From the NCBI GenBank assembly GCA_012033495.1, contig JAAUQT010000002.1, forward strand, positions 16,658-80,657: a stretch of DNA of 64,000 nucleotides, in the 5' to 3' direction. Shown here in pieces: positions 41,141 to 52,142 of the stretch. A program made the translations under genes and the position numbers. The notes beneath the pieces were generated by a model. It ran no database searches. It was not told where the DNA came from and worked only from the letters and a program-made list of their open reading frames with translations. Source of the DNA: Cyanobacteria bacterium RM1_2_2 (GTDB lineage: Bacteria > Cyanobacteriota > Cyanobacteriia > Elainellales > Elainellaceae). Position 1 is the first letter of the stretch. Each line of letters opens with the position of its first letter.

Positions 41141-41294
41141 CTGAGGAGATTTCTGAGCTATCTCGCTGGAGTGGGGCAGGTTGTTGAGGCAGGTTTTGCC
41201 CAAAGGATAGGTTGCAGGCGAGGATTGCAGGACTAAACCGGCCCGCACAGGGATTTATAGCTTCCATAGCAATCCTAAAATGATTCGTGAAGGC
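41141..41294 (+). repeat. Dispersed intergenic repeat family 2, copy B
   Basis: tgaggagatttctgag...gaggcaggttttgc...aaccggcccgcacagggattt...aaaatgattcgtgaagg. Confidence 0.7.
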
Positions 41295-41335
41295 AAGATT
41301 CCGGGGATCTGAATGGCTACATGATAGAAATCTGC

Positions 41336-41917
41336 TTATAGGAAAGTGCGCATTGCATAGGGAAGATGACCCGTATCGTTGTGGGAAATCAGCATAGTTC
41401 TGCCGTCTGTTTCAATTAATACTTCGCTGATACCGCAGTTGTGGATATCGGCGTTAATCCAAGCTTCTGGAGATACTTGCAGCGCTCGGCAAATTAAATA
41501 GCGTAAGATATTACCATGACAGACCAAAACATCGTACTCTTCCCTGTCCTCAGTTGCTGCAAAGTAATGTGCAAAGACGTATTCTAACCGCTGTTGATTT
41601 TCCTGAACTTTTTCCGGTGAAAGGTTGGCAGCCCAAGCAAGAGGGCGAGACGGAACGCAGGGAATACATTCCCTTAATAGGGCGGTTGAATGTAGCGGCA
41701 CATGGGGCAACTGTTTGGCAATCAGTTCAGCAGTTTCGGTAGCGCGTTTGAGATCGCTGTGGTGAATGGAGGTAATTGGCAGTTGGGCTAACCGCTTTGC
41801 GGCTAAGTGGGCTTGTTGGCGACCTAGCTCCGTCAAATAGCCATGCGCATCCTTAGGTTGGGTTTCTGCATAAGCGGTTTGTCCATGACGTACCAAATAA
41901 ATGATTTTTCGCCCCAT
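41336..41917 (-). CDS. Histidine phosphatase (phosphoglycerate-mutase-like) family protein
   Basis: MGRKIIYLVRHGQTAYAETQ (RHG), HSDLKRATETAELIA, VLVCHGNILRYL. Confidence 0.88.
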   Translation of the reverse strand: MGRKIIYLVRHGQTAYAETQPKDAHGYLTELGRQQAHLAAKRLAQLPITSIHHSDLKRATETAELIAKQLPHVPLHSTALLRECIPCVPSRPLAWAANLSPEKVQENQQRLEYVFAHYFAATEDREEYDVLVCHGNILRYLICRALQVSPEAWINADIHNCGISEVLIETDGRTMLISHNDTGHLPYAMRTFL

Positions 41918-42302
41918 AGCTTCATTACTTTGGTTGAATTTTGACAGTTGAATTTTGACAGTAGGTGTCTTCACTATCGCATTTGCAAAGTGCAAAACTC
42001 GAAGGGGTAAGACCAATTCGCATTGACAGAATTCGATCTGGTCAGATCTTTGCATTCCTGGTCTAAGAGACTATTTTTGAACAAACATAAATGCTAGACC
42101 TCGCTCTGTGGCTCAATCATCCCTAACCCCTCTGACAAAAGCTACCGTGTACACCCATCCTGCAATGTGGATTCAAACCCCTGTCTGATCCGCCTCCATC
42201 TCCCTTTTTCGAGATGCGAAACCGCTTCCCGCAGGGTAAGAGAATTTAGGGTGATTGCAACCTGGATTTACAAACAGTCTCTAAACCTTATTCTGATTAA
42301 GT

Positions 42303-43886
42303 CTAGACTGTGTAGATGGGTACGCCCAACAGCTTTTCAAACAGCGCGAGTCGCTGGGTTTCGGCTGCATCGTAAACGCCGTAAACCTTGGGAAGCCGAC
42401 CCGTAGCGACCAAAATGCTGCGAATTTCGGGGTTGTTAAAGCTGTTGAGATTGCGGTTCGTCAAAAGCGCCAAGCAAGCCGCGATCCCCACTGCCTGCCC
42501 GACGGCTACATTGTATTCGATGATGCGTCCTGCTGTGCTAGCATTGCCATCAAACCCCGATCCGGGGCCCAAAACCGCTAAATTAGGGACATTTTTCAGC
42601 AGCGCGTGTTTTATGCCCACATTGAAGAGCGGTTTTTTGAACGTCGGAGCAGGAGCACCCACTTCAACCGCCCGCTGATCGAGTCCCTCAATGCCGCCAC
42701 GAGCATCAAACGCATAGCCAAATGTGCCAAGAGCTTCGTAGTCATAAACACCACCTGCCATCATTTGAGCGCCCGTCAGCGGCACAACGGCATCTGCAAT
42801 GTTTCCAGCATGACGGATATATAGCTCTGAAGCCCGTTTCACCGCAGTTGCCCCCATGCTTTTTAGCCAGCGCTCCACATAGCCAAACTCGTTCAGCATC
42901 GCTTGTGTGGGTTTAGCGTTGTTGCGAGCCAGCGTTTCTGCCTCAGCCGCCGTGACAAAAAACAGCAGACAGTTCCAAGACAGCCGGTTTGTTCCTGGCA
43001 AGATGGCAATATTGGCGTTGTCAAACACTGCGCCAGTTTCAGCCAGGGCCATTTTAGTGCCACGAAAGGAATGATAAGCAATCGATAAAGCCTTGCTGTA
43101 GATATCTACATAATCTTTCCCGATGTCCATCCGCTTGAGGCGACCGTCTGCAAAATAGAGATCCCGCACGATCCGCCGTTTATAGTCCGGATCAGATCCG
43201 GCGACAATATCAAGCCAGCCCTGCGCTTCAGCATCATTTGGGTTGGTAAAGCGACGTAAATAGGCATCTTCAGTCGATCTGAGGGTTGGGGTGCTCAGCC
43301 CTTCGGTCTCAAACACTAGCGTCACCGAGAGTTCGGCCGTAGGCAAGCCCAGACTGGCAAAACCAGGCAGTTTTTTGACCCCCGCTAGCTGCGCCAACTC
43401 AGCGTTCACCGTACAGTCAAAAAACTGTCGCCCTAAATAGGTTTCGCCGCGCTTCAGCTTGATGCCAGCAATTTGAGCGCCACTCATGACCAGCGAATCC
43501 ACATCCACTAGACTAAGAATGTCTACCCCTGATTCAGCTAGCATTTGTCGCAACACGGTATTGGCGCGACCCGGATCGAGCGACACTTTGACCACTCCGG
43601 CGCGAGTGATAAATTCCTTGTAGATGGCAGGCGGATCGCCAAAATCATCCAACTGCAATGCTTGCCGCACCCCAAACGGCACACTGCTGCGATCCAAATA
43701 GGCGAGCCTGCCCCGCACCAGATGGCCGCCCACCCCTTCCTGTGAGTTGCCCTTAAACATCAGTAAACTGGACGGAAATTTGTTCATGCGACGGCGATAT
43801 TCCCGTGCGGCAGTCACAATTGCCAGAATGCCAGGAACCTCATCACCAAAACAAATAAAATCGTAGGAGCGAGTAGATTGGGTCAT
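42303..43886 (-). CDS. FAD-dependent oxidoreductase
   Basis: YDFICFGDEVPGILAIVTAAREY N-terminal Rossmann-like; VLGPGSGFDGNASTAGRIIEYNVAVGQAVGIAACLAL. Confidence 0.7.
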   Translation of the reverse strand: MTQSTRSYDFICFGDEVPGILAIVTAAREYRRRMNKFPSSLLMFKGNSQEGVGGHLVRGRLAYLDRSSVPFGVRQALQLDDFGDPPAIYKEFITRAGVVKVSLDPGRANTVLRQMLAESGVDILSLVDVDSLVMSGAQIAGIKLKRGETYLGRQFFDCTVNAELAQLAGVKKLPGFASLGLPTAELSVTLVFETEGLSTPTLRSTEDAYLRRFTNPNDAEAQGWLDIVAGSDPDYKRRIVRDLYFADGRLKRMDIGKDYVDIYSKALSIAYHSFRGTKMALAETGAVFDNANIAILPGTNRLSWNCLLFFVTAAEAETLARNNAKPTQAMLNEFGYVERWLKSMGATAVKRASELYIRHAGNIADAVVPLTGAQMMAGGVYDYEALGTFGYAFDARGGIEGLDQRAVEVGAPAPTFKKPLFNVGIKHALLKNVPNLAVLGPGSGFDGNASTAGRIIEYNVAVGQAVGIAACLALLTNRNLNSFNNPEIRSILVATGRLPKVYGVYDAAETQRLALFEKLLGVPIYTV

Positions 43887-44072
43887 AAATTAAAGAGGTG
43901 CGTAGAGACGTGATGGGCGTGCCTGATAGGGTTCGCCAACGGGGTTTCGCAGATTGAGCGGATCAAAGGGTGGGTTGTAACACCCTAAGCAAGGACAATT
44001 GCAGCTTTAGACAAGATTTGTATACCGGATGACTGCATGGGCTGACAAGACGCTAGCAAACGGCGCAGGCAA

Positions 44073-44150
44073 TGGCAAGGGACAGTGGCAAGGGACAGTG
44101 ACAAGGGACAGTGGCAAGGGACAGTGGCAAGGGACAGTGACTAGGGACAA
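44073..44150. repeat. Six-copy 13-bp tandem repeat (tggcaagggacag)
   Basis: tggcaagggacag repeated head-to-tail with few mismatches just upstream of the ORF at 44172. Confidence 0.95.
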
Positions 44151-44171
44151 TCACGAGGAGTAAAGGGACGG

Positions 44172-45035
44172 ATGATGGACGACTTGAAAGAAGCTTTGTC
44201 GGCTCAATCGGATCAAGAGTCTGAAATTCAGCGTTTGCGAGCCGAATTACAGCGTACCCAGCTTGCCTATCACATGGCGAAAGAGGCAGAACAGTTTAAG
44301 GCAGGTTTTTTGGCTCGCACTTCCCATGAGCTTCGCTCGCCGCTCAATAGCGTGATGAGCTTACAGCAGTTAATTTTGTCAGATTTGTGTGAGGATGCGG
44401 ACGAAGAACGGGAATTTGTCGCTCAGGCTTACGCAGCGGCTCAGAAGCTACTCAACCTCTTAGATAAACTAATCAGCGTTTCTAAGGCAACCTACGGCAC
44501 TGAAAAGCTCCACCTACAGCCAGTTCTCCTCGAAGATGTGTTTATGGAAGTGCAGAGCCTAACCATGATGCCAGCCCAAAACCGCAGCCAACGGCTGGAG
44601 ATTGAATATCCCGATCCTGATGTGCAGGTGATCGCCGATCCGCGCTGGCTGCGGCAGGTGCTTGTTAGCCTCGTTGATACGCCCATTGCGTTGATGCAGG
44701 AGGGCACAATCCGCGTGACTTCTCAAGTTGAGCCTGCCGAAAACATGGCTCACATTCAAATTGAAGACGAGCGCCCTGCCAGCTTTTGGAGCGAGCCAAT
44801 TGATTTGCTGCAATCTTTGCAGACACGCGGGCAAATTTCCGATGCGGCTGGAAAACAAGCTGCCCAAACCCTTCCCGATTTGCTAGAACAATCTCCTTCT
44901 CCTGGCATTTCGCTGCTCGTAAACCAGACCCTCATTGACCTGATGGGCGGACGGTTGGAAGTGCTGCAAGTGTCCACATCGGCTGAAGCAAAGACCTGCA
45001 TTCAATGCTCGATGCGGCTTGCAGGGGAAATGTAG
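44172..45035 (+). CDS. Histidine-kinase-like protein (HisKA present, ATPase domain degenerate)
   Basis: FLARTSHELRSPLNSVMSLQQLIL H-box; N-box position reads DPRWLRQVLVSLVDTPIAL. Confidence 0.75.
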   Translation: MMDDLKEALSAQSDQESEIQRLRAELQRTQLAYHMAKEAEQFKAGFLARTSHELRSPLNSVMSLQQLILSDLCEDADEEREFVAQAYAAAQKLLNLLDKLISVSKATYGTEKLHLQPVLLEDVFMEVQSLTMMPAQNRSQRLEIEYPDPDVQVIADPRWLRQVLVSLVDTPIALMQEGTIRVTSQVEPAENMAHIQIEDERPASFWSEPIDLLQSLQTRGQISDAAGKQAAQTLPDLLEQSPSPGISLLVNQTLIDLMGGRLEVLQVSTSAEAKTCIQCSMRLAGEM

Positions 45036-45051
45036 AACAATTGTCTAGAGT

Positions 45052-45603
45052 CTAGAACGGTAAAGAACGTTGAGTGAACTGAGTTACCTTTGCAGTTGTA
45101 GTCTTCTTGCTGTTTGTTTCAGGCACCCACTCAAGCCGATCGCCTTTAAAGTCAGGATGAAGAGCGGCCAGTTTTGGAATCATTTCTAGAGCCGACTCAT
45201 AATAGTGCTGATCAATTTCAATTCCCAAAGCGGTGTAACCAACCGCCGCCGCTGCCGCAATCGTTGAGCCAGAACCCATGAAGGGATCAAGCAAAATGCC
45301 TTCTCCTAGCGGCAATAAAGATCGCACAATGATTCGCATAAATTGCTGAGGTTTCAGACATGGATGATCGGAAATTTCCGTTTCGACAACAGGAGTTCGA
45401 GTGCTAGGTATCGCTTCAGGCAGGGGTTTGCCTATGGCAAGACGGCGCAACCCCCCTGTTTTCCACTGACGCAGATTATCGGCTACAGTCCGCTCACTGA
45501 TCGGTTTACGAAATAACATCCAAGGTTCGTAGGCGCTTCGAGGCGTAACACAAACTTCTGGAAAGTCTTGTTCTGCCCCTTTAGAGGTAAAAGCAACTGT
45601 CAA
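45052..45603 (-). pseudogene. C-terminal fragment of a DNA N4/N6-methyltransferase
   Basis: GILLDPFMGSGSTIAAAAAVGYTALGIEIDQHYYESAL; no N-terminal catalytic DPPY/SPPY motif. Confidence 0.7.
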
Positions 45604-45655
45604 TGTTACAAAGGGAGGGGAAAGTCACAACGGACACAGCGGTTGGCATACGATT

Positions 45656-45940
45656 GTGTGCTATGAAATTAACGAAAAATGGGACATTGATTTCACACTC
45701 ATCATGTTTGCTAATCTGAATGGGCATCAAGCGGCTGAACCTGACTGGGAATATGTGAAGAGTACCATCAACGTGGAAACTGGCAGCCAACGTACCGAAA
45801 CTTACATCACCAATCTTTTTGGTAAAACAAAACTTCGTGATGGTTCAGTTTATCTAGACCCTACGAAAGTAAACCATCGTCGTTGGCGTCAAGCACGAAG
45901 AGGCGACAAAACTGCTCCTCCTTGGTCAATCTTCTTCTAA
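45656..45940 (+). CDS. Hypothetical protein, possibly a 5'-truncated remnant
   Basis: Open frame GWHTIVCYEINEKWDIDFTLIMFANLNGHQ...; no credible ATG start; frame open upstream. Confidence 0.35.
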   Translation: MCYEINEKWDIDFTLIMFANLNGHQAAEPDWEYVKSTINVETGSQRTETYITNLFGKTKLRDGSVYLDPTKVNHRRWRQARRGDKTAPPWSIFF

Positions 45941-45995
45941 AAGATTGTTCAACCCCGTTTAAACTCACCATCAGTACGACTGCAACCCTTGTACT

Positions 45996-46553
45996 ATGCC
46001 GCGAATTCCCATCAGAGCAATAGTGATTATGGCATCTGCGCTGTTTGGATTCAGCACTGCCTGCTCTGCCAATCGCTACAGAACTTACTACATTCCCTCT
46101 GAGTCGATGGCTCCGACCCTTGCGGTGAATGATCGAATTGTCACCGATCGCGCAATTTATCACACCACCTCTCCTCAGCGCGGGGATATTGTACTCTTCC
46201 GCCCAACCGATCGGTTACTTGAAATGATGCAGGGAGCCAACATTCACTCAGACACGCCTTTTGTGAAACGAGTGATTGGTCTTCCCGGCGACACGATCGA
46301 AATCAAGCAAGGCACAGTTTACATCAACAACCAACCGCTTCAGGAAACCTACATTGCTGCACCACCAGACTACGCTTGGGGCCCTGAAACCCTTCCATCT
46401 GATGCTTTTTTCGTGCTGGGTGACAACCGCAACAACGCCTTTGATAGCCATTTTTGGGGATATGTGCCCCGCGATCGGCTGATCGGAAAAGCGTTTATGC
46501 GCTATTGGCCACCCAATCGGTTTGGATCGCTGGAGCCAGAAATAGCAAACTGA
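45996..46553 (+). CDS. lepB: Signal peptidase I
   Basis: YYIPSESMAPTLAVNDRI; FVKRVIGLPGDTIEI; FFVLGDNRNNAFDSHFWGYVP. Confidence 0.93.
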   Translation: MPRIPIRAIVIMASALFGFSTACSANRYRTYYIPSESMAPTLAVNDRIVTDRAIYHTTSPQRGDIVLFRPTDRLLEMMQGANIHSDTPFVKRVIGLPGDTIEIKQGTVYINNQPLQETYIAAPPDYAWGPETLPSDAFFVLGDNRNNAFDSHFWGYVPRDRLIGKAFMRYWPPNRFGSLEPEIAN

Positions 46554-46674
46554 TTCACTGTAACCAAACCTGATTCAAGGTTAATCATAGAAAATTCCTC
46601 AGTCGGCTCTCAGCGAATCTAATCACGCTTTCGTTACAATCATCCTAACCTTTGAAGTATGGTTAATTGCGCCT

Positions 46675-47664
46675 GTGAATCCTGTCATTGATTACCTTCG
46701 CATCAGCCTGATTGATCGCTGTAATTTTCAGTGCCAGTATTGTATGCCGGAAGGCGAAGAATTAGCGTCTCTTCAACAGCAGGAAATGTTGACCAATGCA
46801 GAACTCTTAACGCTCCTGCAAGCGGTGTTTATTCCCTGTGGCTTTACTCGCTTTCGGCTGACGGGGGGCGAACCGTTGTTGCGTTCGGGTGTCGTGGAAA
46901 TTGTTCGCTCGATTGCTGCCTTTCCTGAAACCCAAGATCTATCTATGACAACTAACGCTTTTTTGCTAGCGAATCTAGCGCAGAGCTTACATGAAGCCGG
47001 ACTTCGCCGCATTAACATTAGTTTAGATTCTCTAGAACCTGAAACCTTTGATCGGATCATTGGGCGGCGAGGACGCTCTCGCTGGCAACAGGTTTGGAAC
47101 GGCATTCAGGCAGCCTATCAAGTCGGGTTTAATCCGCTAAAACTCAATGTTGTTGTGATTCCTGGAATCAACGATCATGAAGTCTTAAATTTGGCAGCCC
47201 TTAGCCTTGATCAAGAATGGCATGTCCGGTTCATCGAATTCATGCCAATCGGCAACGCAGCCTTATTTGACCAGAAAGGTTGGGTTGATTCTGAATTTTT
47301 GCGACAACAAATCCGAGAACGCTGGGGACTGACAGAAGGACAAGTGAAAGGAAACGGCCCCGCTGATGTATTTAGAATTCCAGGAGCAAAAGGAACACTC
47401 GGCTTCATTAGCCAAATGTCGGAATGCTTTTGTGATCGCTGTAACCGCATGAGGCTCTCAGCAGACGGTTGGCTCCGCCCTTGTCTACTGAACGAAACTG
47501 CCCAGCTTAACCTCAAGGCAATGCTTCGCGCCAATGTCCCATTAGAAGAGATCCGTATCCAAGTGAGGGAATTAATGTCGGCAAAACCTGACATTAACTT
47601 CAAGATGCGAGAGTCAGGCGCAACCGGAGCCTATGCTCGCACCATGTCGCAAATTGGAGGATAA
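46675..47664 (+). CDS. moaA: GTP 3',8-cyclase MoaA
   Basis: [22 protein letters not shown] (CX3CX2C); [28 protein letters not shown]. Confidence 0.94.
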   Translation: MNPVIDYLRISLIDRCNFQCQYCMPEGEELASLQQQEMLTNAELLTLLQAVFIPCGFTRFRLTGGEPLLRSGVVEIVRSIAAFPETQDLSMTTNAFLLANLAQSLHEAGLRRINISLDSLEPETFDRIIGRRGRSRWQQVWNGIQAAYQVGFNPLKLNVVVIPGINDHEVLNLAALSLDQEWHVRFIEFMPIGNAALFDQKGWVDSEFLRQQIRERWGLTEGQVKGNGPADVFRIPGAKGTLGFISQMSECFCDRCNRMRLSADGWLRPCLLNETAQLNLKAMLRANVPLEEIRIQVRELMSAKPDINFKMRESGATGAYARTMSQIGG

Positions 47665-47806
47665 GGCAGAGGGTGGGAAAGCCGGAGTTAAAAGAATTTG
47701 CGTGTCCTCAAGCTCCTCCTCTTCTTTCCTTCTGCCTCAATCTCCTATTTCTTGACTGACCTACGTTTTCCCTACGCTGCCTGTCCCTTGCCTTCCCCAC
47801 AACAAA

Positions 47807-47835
47807 AGCCTTCTGATCGACGGAATCAGAAGGCT
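47807..47835 (-). terminator. Terminator hairpin between convergent moaA and rpsD
   Basis: AGCCTTCTGAT...ATCAGAAGGCT; minus strand followed by TTTTGTTG. Confidence 0.75.
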
Positions 47836-47911
47836 CTGAGGAATAGCTAAATACTAGATGGCGCATCGCAGCCGCGCAGATGCAGCCAAATTTGACATAA
47901 GCAGCAAATTG

Positions 47912-48520
47912 TTAGGCTTGACGGGAGTAATACTCAACCACAAGCAGTTCATTAATTGGCAAAGCCACCCATTCGCGCTCTACCACACCGTTCACTTTTC
48001 CTTCCATTTTGTTCTTATCGAACTCTAGGTGGCTAGGCAAGTGAGCCAAACCGGGAAACTGTAAATTCGCCTCCGCCAGTTTACGTGATCGATCGCTATC
48101 TCGCACACCAATCACATCACCGGCTCGACACTGATAGCTTGGAATGTCTACCACTCTGCCATTGACCGTCACGTGACCATGATTCACCAACTGACGTGCT
48201 CCCGGAATTGTCGGGCCTAAGCCCATCCGAAACACCGTATTATCCAAACGCATTTCCAGCAGTTGTAGCAACACCTGTCCAGTTGAACCAGCAGCTCGGC
48301 GTGCCTTCCGCACATAGCGGAGGAGTTGCCGTTCTGAAACACCATAGTTGAAGCGCAGTTTTTGCTTTTCTTCCAAACGAATCGCATATTCTGAGCGTTT
48401 CTTGCGAGCCTGTCCATGTTGACCAGGCGGATATGCCCGTTTTGCACTTTTGCGCGTTAACCCTGGCAATTCACCCAGGCGGCGTGCAATCCTGAGGCGT
48501 GGGCCCCTATATCGCGACAT
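47912..48520 (-). CDS. rpsD: 30S ribosomal protein S4
   Basis: [36 protein letters not shown]...; S4 domain [32 protein letters not shown]. Confidence 0.97.
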   Translation of the reverse strand: MSRYRGPRLRIARRLGELPGLTRKSAKRAYPPGQHGQARKKRSEYAIRLEEKQKLRFNYGVSERQLLRYVRKARRAAGSTGQVLLQLLEMRLDNTVFRMGLGPTIPGARQLVNHGHVTVNGRVVDIPSYQCRAGDVIGVRDSDRSRKLAEANLQFPGLAHLPSHLEFDKNKMEGKVNGVVEREWVALPINELLVVEYYSRQA

Positions 48521-48785
48521 CTAGCTTCCTCTCTAAAATTCAAAAACTTACCCAAAGCTATCATTCTACCGTCGGCACACTAGAAATGAAAACCCCTGAA
48601 TCAGTTTCATCTAGTTGCCGCTTAAAATCCTAATGATTTCTGATAGGCAGGATCAGAAAAATAACCATATATAAGTGAAAGTGATTTTCTGCTTAGCAAA
48701 GATTAGGACAAATCATAGCTTAACGAGGAAATCAGCATTTTGGTAGGTCAAAAATTCCTTGTGCTAGGATTAATATATTGAGAAC

Positions 48786-48850
48786 GTGCTCTCGCACCAA
48801 TACAGTCGAAAAGCTACATCTTGACTCACGCTGTATTCGACTGAGAGCGC
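48786..48850 (+). promoter_or_regulatory. Structured 5' leader candidate upstream of DUF4327 gene
   Basis: GTGCTCTC/GAGAGCGC outer stem and AATACAG/CTGTATT inner stem. Confidence 0.4.
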
Positions 48851-48891
48851 CCTAGTTAACTGAAGAATTTGCAAAATTCAATTTTTGACCT

Positions 48892-49128
48892 ATGACTGAA
48901 GGTGTTATGAACCAGCAGGTTGCTCACCCGATGGAAAAGTTTCAGCGTCAAGTTCGATCGCTTGTGCAATCCAAAGCCGTGAAACCAACCGACCATCTGT
49001 GGAAGATTGCTCTGCTCTATGGAGATGAATGGTCTTATTGGAAGAAAGAACTCCAAGAGTTTGACTTCTCAATGCAAGACCCAATCAGCGATTTGCTAGC
49101 GGTTGAAACTTGGGAAGAAGATACATAA
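48892..49128 (+). CDS. DUF4327 family small cyanobacterial protein
   Basis: HPMEKFQRQVRSLVQSKAVKPTDHLWKIALLYGDEWSYWKKELQEFDFSMQDPISDLLAVE. Confidence 0.75.
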   Translation: MTEGVMNQQVAHPMEKFQRQVRSLVQSKAVKPTDHLWKIALLYGDEWSYWKKELQEFDFSMQDPISDLLAVETWEEDT

Positions 49129-49263
49129 GAGGTCTGATTGCAGTCTAATTACAGGCTGCCAAGCTGCAAACGGTGATGCAGCGATGGCTCAAGCTCGAAT
49201 CAAGTTCAAACCTAGATCATGTTCCAGCTTGCATCAGCGCTGCTTCTCGTTCTGAGTTTGGCT

Positions 49264-50361
49264 TCACAGATAGCTGCGAGCAGACAAATCTCCTATCTCA
49301 AAACTGTTTGTCTCAAAGCTATTTGAATCCTCATCTGAATTGAGGCTAGATTCTGCGCTGGAGCTTTCTGCTTCCAAGTGTTGCCAAACCTGTTGCAGCA
49401 TTGGCTCCAACCCAATTTTTGCTACCGCCGAAATCCGGAAAATTGGCGTATGAGTCAACTGCTGCAACTGAGCCGTCATCTCTTCGACGATAGAACTATC
49501 AGAAGGCAAAGCATCAATTTTGCTGAGGGCTACAACTTGCGGGCGCTCGGATAATCCACGTCCGTAGGCTTGCAGTTCAGCTTGAATCGTTTGGTAAGCG
49601 CCAATCGGATCAGGCTGGGTTACATCGATTAAATGTAGCAAAACGCGGGTGCGTTCAATATGGCGTAGAAAATCATGTCCTAAACCTGTCCCCAAATGCG
49701 CTCCTTCAATGAGTCCTGGAATATCTGCGAAAACCGTACCATCGCCAGTGGGCTTCCGCACTACGCCTAAGTTGGGTATGAGTGTGGTGAAGGGATAATC
49801 GGCAATTTTGGGACGCGCCGCCGACAGCGCCGAAATTAAGGTTGACTTGCCGGCATTTGGCAACCCAATAATGCCTACCTCAGCCAGCAGCTTTAGCTCC
49901 AGTCGAATCGAGCGTTCTTCTCCGGGCAATCCGGGGAGCGCGCGTTCAGGAGCACGATTGTGGTTGCTGAGGAAATGTCGATTGCCTAAGCCGCCCTTGC
50001 CGCCCTTTGCGACACACAATTCCTGTCCGGGGTTGATCAAATCGCCTAAAAACTCGTCTGTCTCTGCGTCGTAGACCACCGTTCCACAAGGAACTTCAAT
50101 TCTCAGATCGTCTGCTGATGCCCCAGTCATGTTTTTGGGTCCACCTTTTTTGCCGTCTTCGGCTTTAAACTGGCGAGCATACTGAAAATCCAACAAAGTT
50201 TGTAACCGCTCTACGGCCACAAAAATTACTGAGCCGCCGTGCCCTCCGTTGCCGCCGGCCGGCCCGCCAGCCGGAACATACTTTTCGCGGCGGAAGGCCA
50301 CCATGCCGTCGCCTCCCTTACCTGCGATTACATCAACTTTTGCCTGATCAATAAATTGCAT
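49264..50361 (-). CDS. obg: Obg/CgtA GTPase
   Basis: [82 protein letters not shown]. Confidence 0.97.
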   Translation of the reverse strand: MQFIDQAKVDVIAGKGGDGMVAFRREKYVPAGGPAGGNGGHGGSVIFVAVERLQTLLDFQYARQFKAEDGKKGGPKNMTGASADDLRIEVPCGTVVYDAETDEFLGDLINPGQELCVAKGGKGGLGNRHFLSNHNRAPERALPGLPGEERSIRLELKLLAEVGIIGLPNAGKSTLISALSAARPKIADYPFTTLIPNLGVVRKPTGDGTVFADIPGLIEGAHLGTGLGHDFLRHIERTRVLLHLIDVTQPDPIGAYQTIQAELQAYGRGLSERPQVVALSKIDALPSDSSIVEEMTAQLQQLTHTPIFRISAVAKIGLEPMLQQVWQHLEAESSSAESSLNSDEDSNSFETNSFEIGDLSARSYL

Positions 50362-50976
50362 AGCGCTTAACCTCCAACTTTGATGGTAGGCGATCGAACT
50401 CCTGGTTAACCTAATCTTCCTGAAGGAGGCATCTATGGCATGAATAAAGTGAAAACGACTGCATAGAGGCTAAGATTCGTCTAAGTCTGATTGCAAACGA
50501 TGAAAAATCCCTGATAGTTAGCAAATTGATCAGCTTTGACTGGAGTTGCATTGCCCTGCTCGCGCACCTTTTAGCTTAATCTAGCTCAGTTAATCAGTGC
50601 GATTTGCCCATTTCTTTACAAAACCTACATTGTTTGTTTGATCGAGAATTGGCGACATTTGACCATCCATCTGATAGGTTAGTAAAGAAAAATTAAGGAT
50701 TGGTCATCTACCTGAATTCAACGCCCTGTTCATTGAGGCTGATTCAACACCGAAGCTGATTCGACACCAAGAACAGCAAATTCTGTATTTAGCTTCTTTG
50801 TTCAAAATAGGCAGAGTTGTGCTTCCTCAGTTTTTGGGAATTCTACGGAGTGAAGTTTTGGAAATTTGCCCCGGTTAGAGATCCACTAGAGCGAAGAGTA
50901 CTCTTCTTTTAGAGTCCGATCTTCCAGGCTAGGAGACGGTCTTTCTTACCCATGTGATTCATAGGGAATATTTAGC

Positions 50977-52056
50977 ATGACGACACAACGGAAACGCGCT
51001 CTGATTACAGGTATTACAGGACAAGATGGCTCCTACCTCAGCGAACTGCTGTTGGAAAAAGGATATGAAGTGCATGGCATTATTCGCCGGACTTCCACCT
51101 TCAACACTGATCGGATTGATCACATTTACGAAGACCCCCATGAAGAACAGCCTCATCTGTTCTTGCATTATGGCGATCTGACAGATGGCACAACGCTGCG
51201 TCGAATTTTGGAAGAAGTGCAGCCTTGCGAAATCTATAACTTGGGTGCGCAATCCCATGTGCGGGTCAGTTTTGATTCTCCTGAATACACCGTAGATGCG
51301 GTCGGAATGGGCGTGCTGCGCCTGCTCGAAGCCATCCGCGACTATCAGCAGCGCACCGGCAACGAAGTGCGTTTTTACCAGGCTGGCTCTTCGGAAATGT
51401 TTGGTAAGGTTCAGGAAGTGCCTCAAACCGAAACCACGCCGTTCTATCCTCGTAGTCCTTATGCTTGCGCCAAAGTGTACGGGCACTGGCAAACCGTGAA
51501 CTACCGAGAATCCTATGGGTTGTTTGCCTGCAACGGCATTCTGTTTAACCATGAATCTCCTCGCCGTGGCGAAACCTTTGTGACGCGCAAAATTACCCGT
51601 GCTCTGGCTCGGATTGTGGCTGGTCAACAGAAGAAGCTCTACATGGGCAACCTCGACTCGAAGCGCGACTGGGGTTATGCCAAAGACTATGTGCGGGCAA
51701 TGTGGCTGATGCTTCAGCAAGACCAGCCGGATGATTACGTGGTAGCAACGGGCGAAACCCATGAAATCCGCAAATTTTTGGATCTGGCATTCGGCTATGT
51801 CAACCTAGACTGGCACGACTACGTTGAGTTTGACGAACGGTATCTGCGCCCGGCAGAAGTAGACTTGCTGATTGGTGATCCGACCAAAGCGAAGCAAAAG
51901 TTAGGCTGGGAGCCTTCTGTCACATTCGAGCAGTTGGTTTACCTGATGGTAGAAGCCGACCTGAAGGCAATGGGACTGATTCCCCTCAATGGTCATACTG
52001 TGCAGCCCGTTTCTGACTATGCAACCGTGCGCCAAGCTGTTGGTGGCATGATGTAA
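50977..52056 (+). CDS. gmd: GDP-mannose 4,6-dehydratase
   Basis: [62 protein letters not shown]. Confidence 0.96.
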   Translation: MTTQRKRALITGITGQDGSYLSELLLEKGYEVHGIIRRTSTFNTDRIDHIYEDPHEEQPHLFLHYGDLTDGTTLRRILEEVQPCEIYNLGAQSHVRVSFDSPEYTVDAVGMGVLRLLEAIRDYQQRTGNEVRFYQAGSSEMFGKVQEVPQTETTPFYPRSPYACAKVYGHWQTVNYRESYGLFACNGILFNHESPRRGETFVTRKITRALARIVAGQQKKLYMGNLDSKRDWGYAKDYVRAMWLMLQQDQPDDYVVATGETHEIRKFLDLAFGYVNLDWHDYVEFDERYLRPAEVDLLIGDPTKAKQKLGWEPSVTFEQLVYLMVEADLKAMGLIPLNGHTVQPVSDYATVRQAVGGMM

Positions 52057-52142
52057 ATGAGTTGGAATGGTCGGGGTGGCACGGCGCGCTCTGCCCCTCG
52101 GCACTTTTCTTTTGCAAGCATTCTAAATAAGCAATCTCAACC

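Noticed and set aside
44073-44150. CRISPR array
   Set aside because: Repeats are 13 bp and contiguous with no spacers; same for 61765-61829 and 35486-35538.
46020-46070. Signal peptidase I as a lipoprotein (FSTAC near N-terminus)
   Set aside because: Residues before the Cys do not fit a lipobox (no Leu/Val/Ile at -3).
50959-51762. 267-aa minus-strand ORF opposite gmd
   Set aside because: gmd is unambiguous on the plus strand; the minus ORF is a codon-bias shadow.
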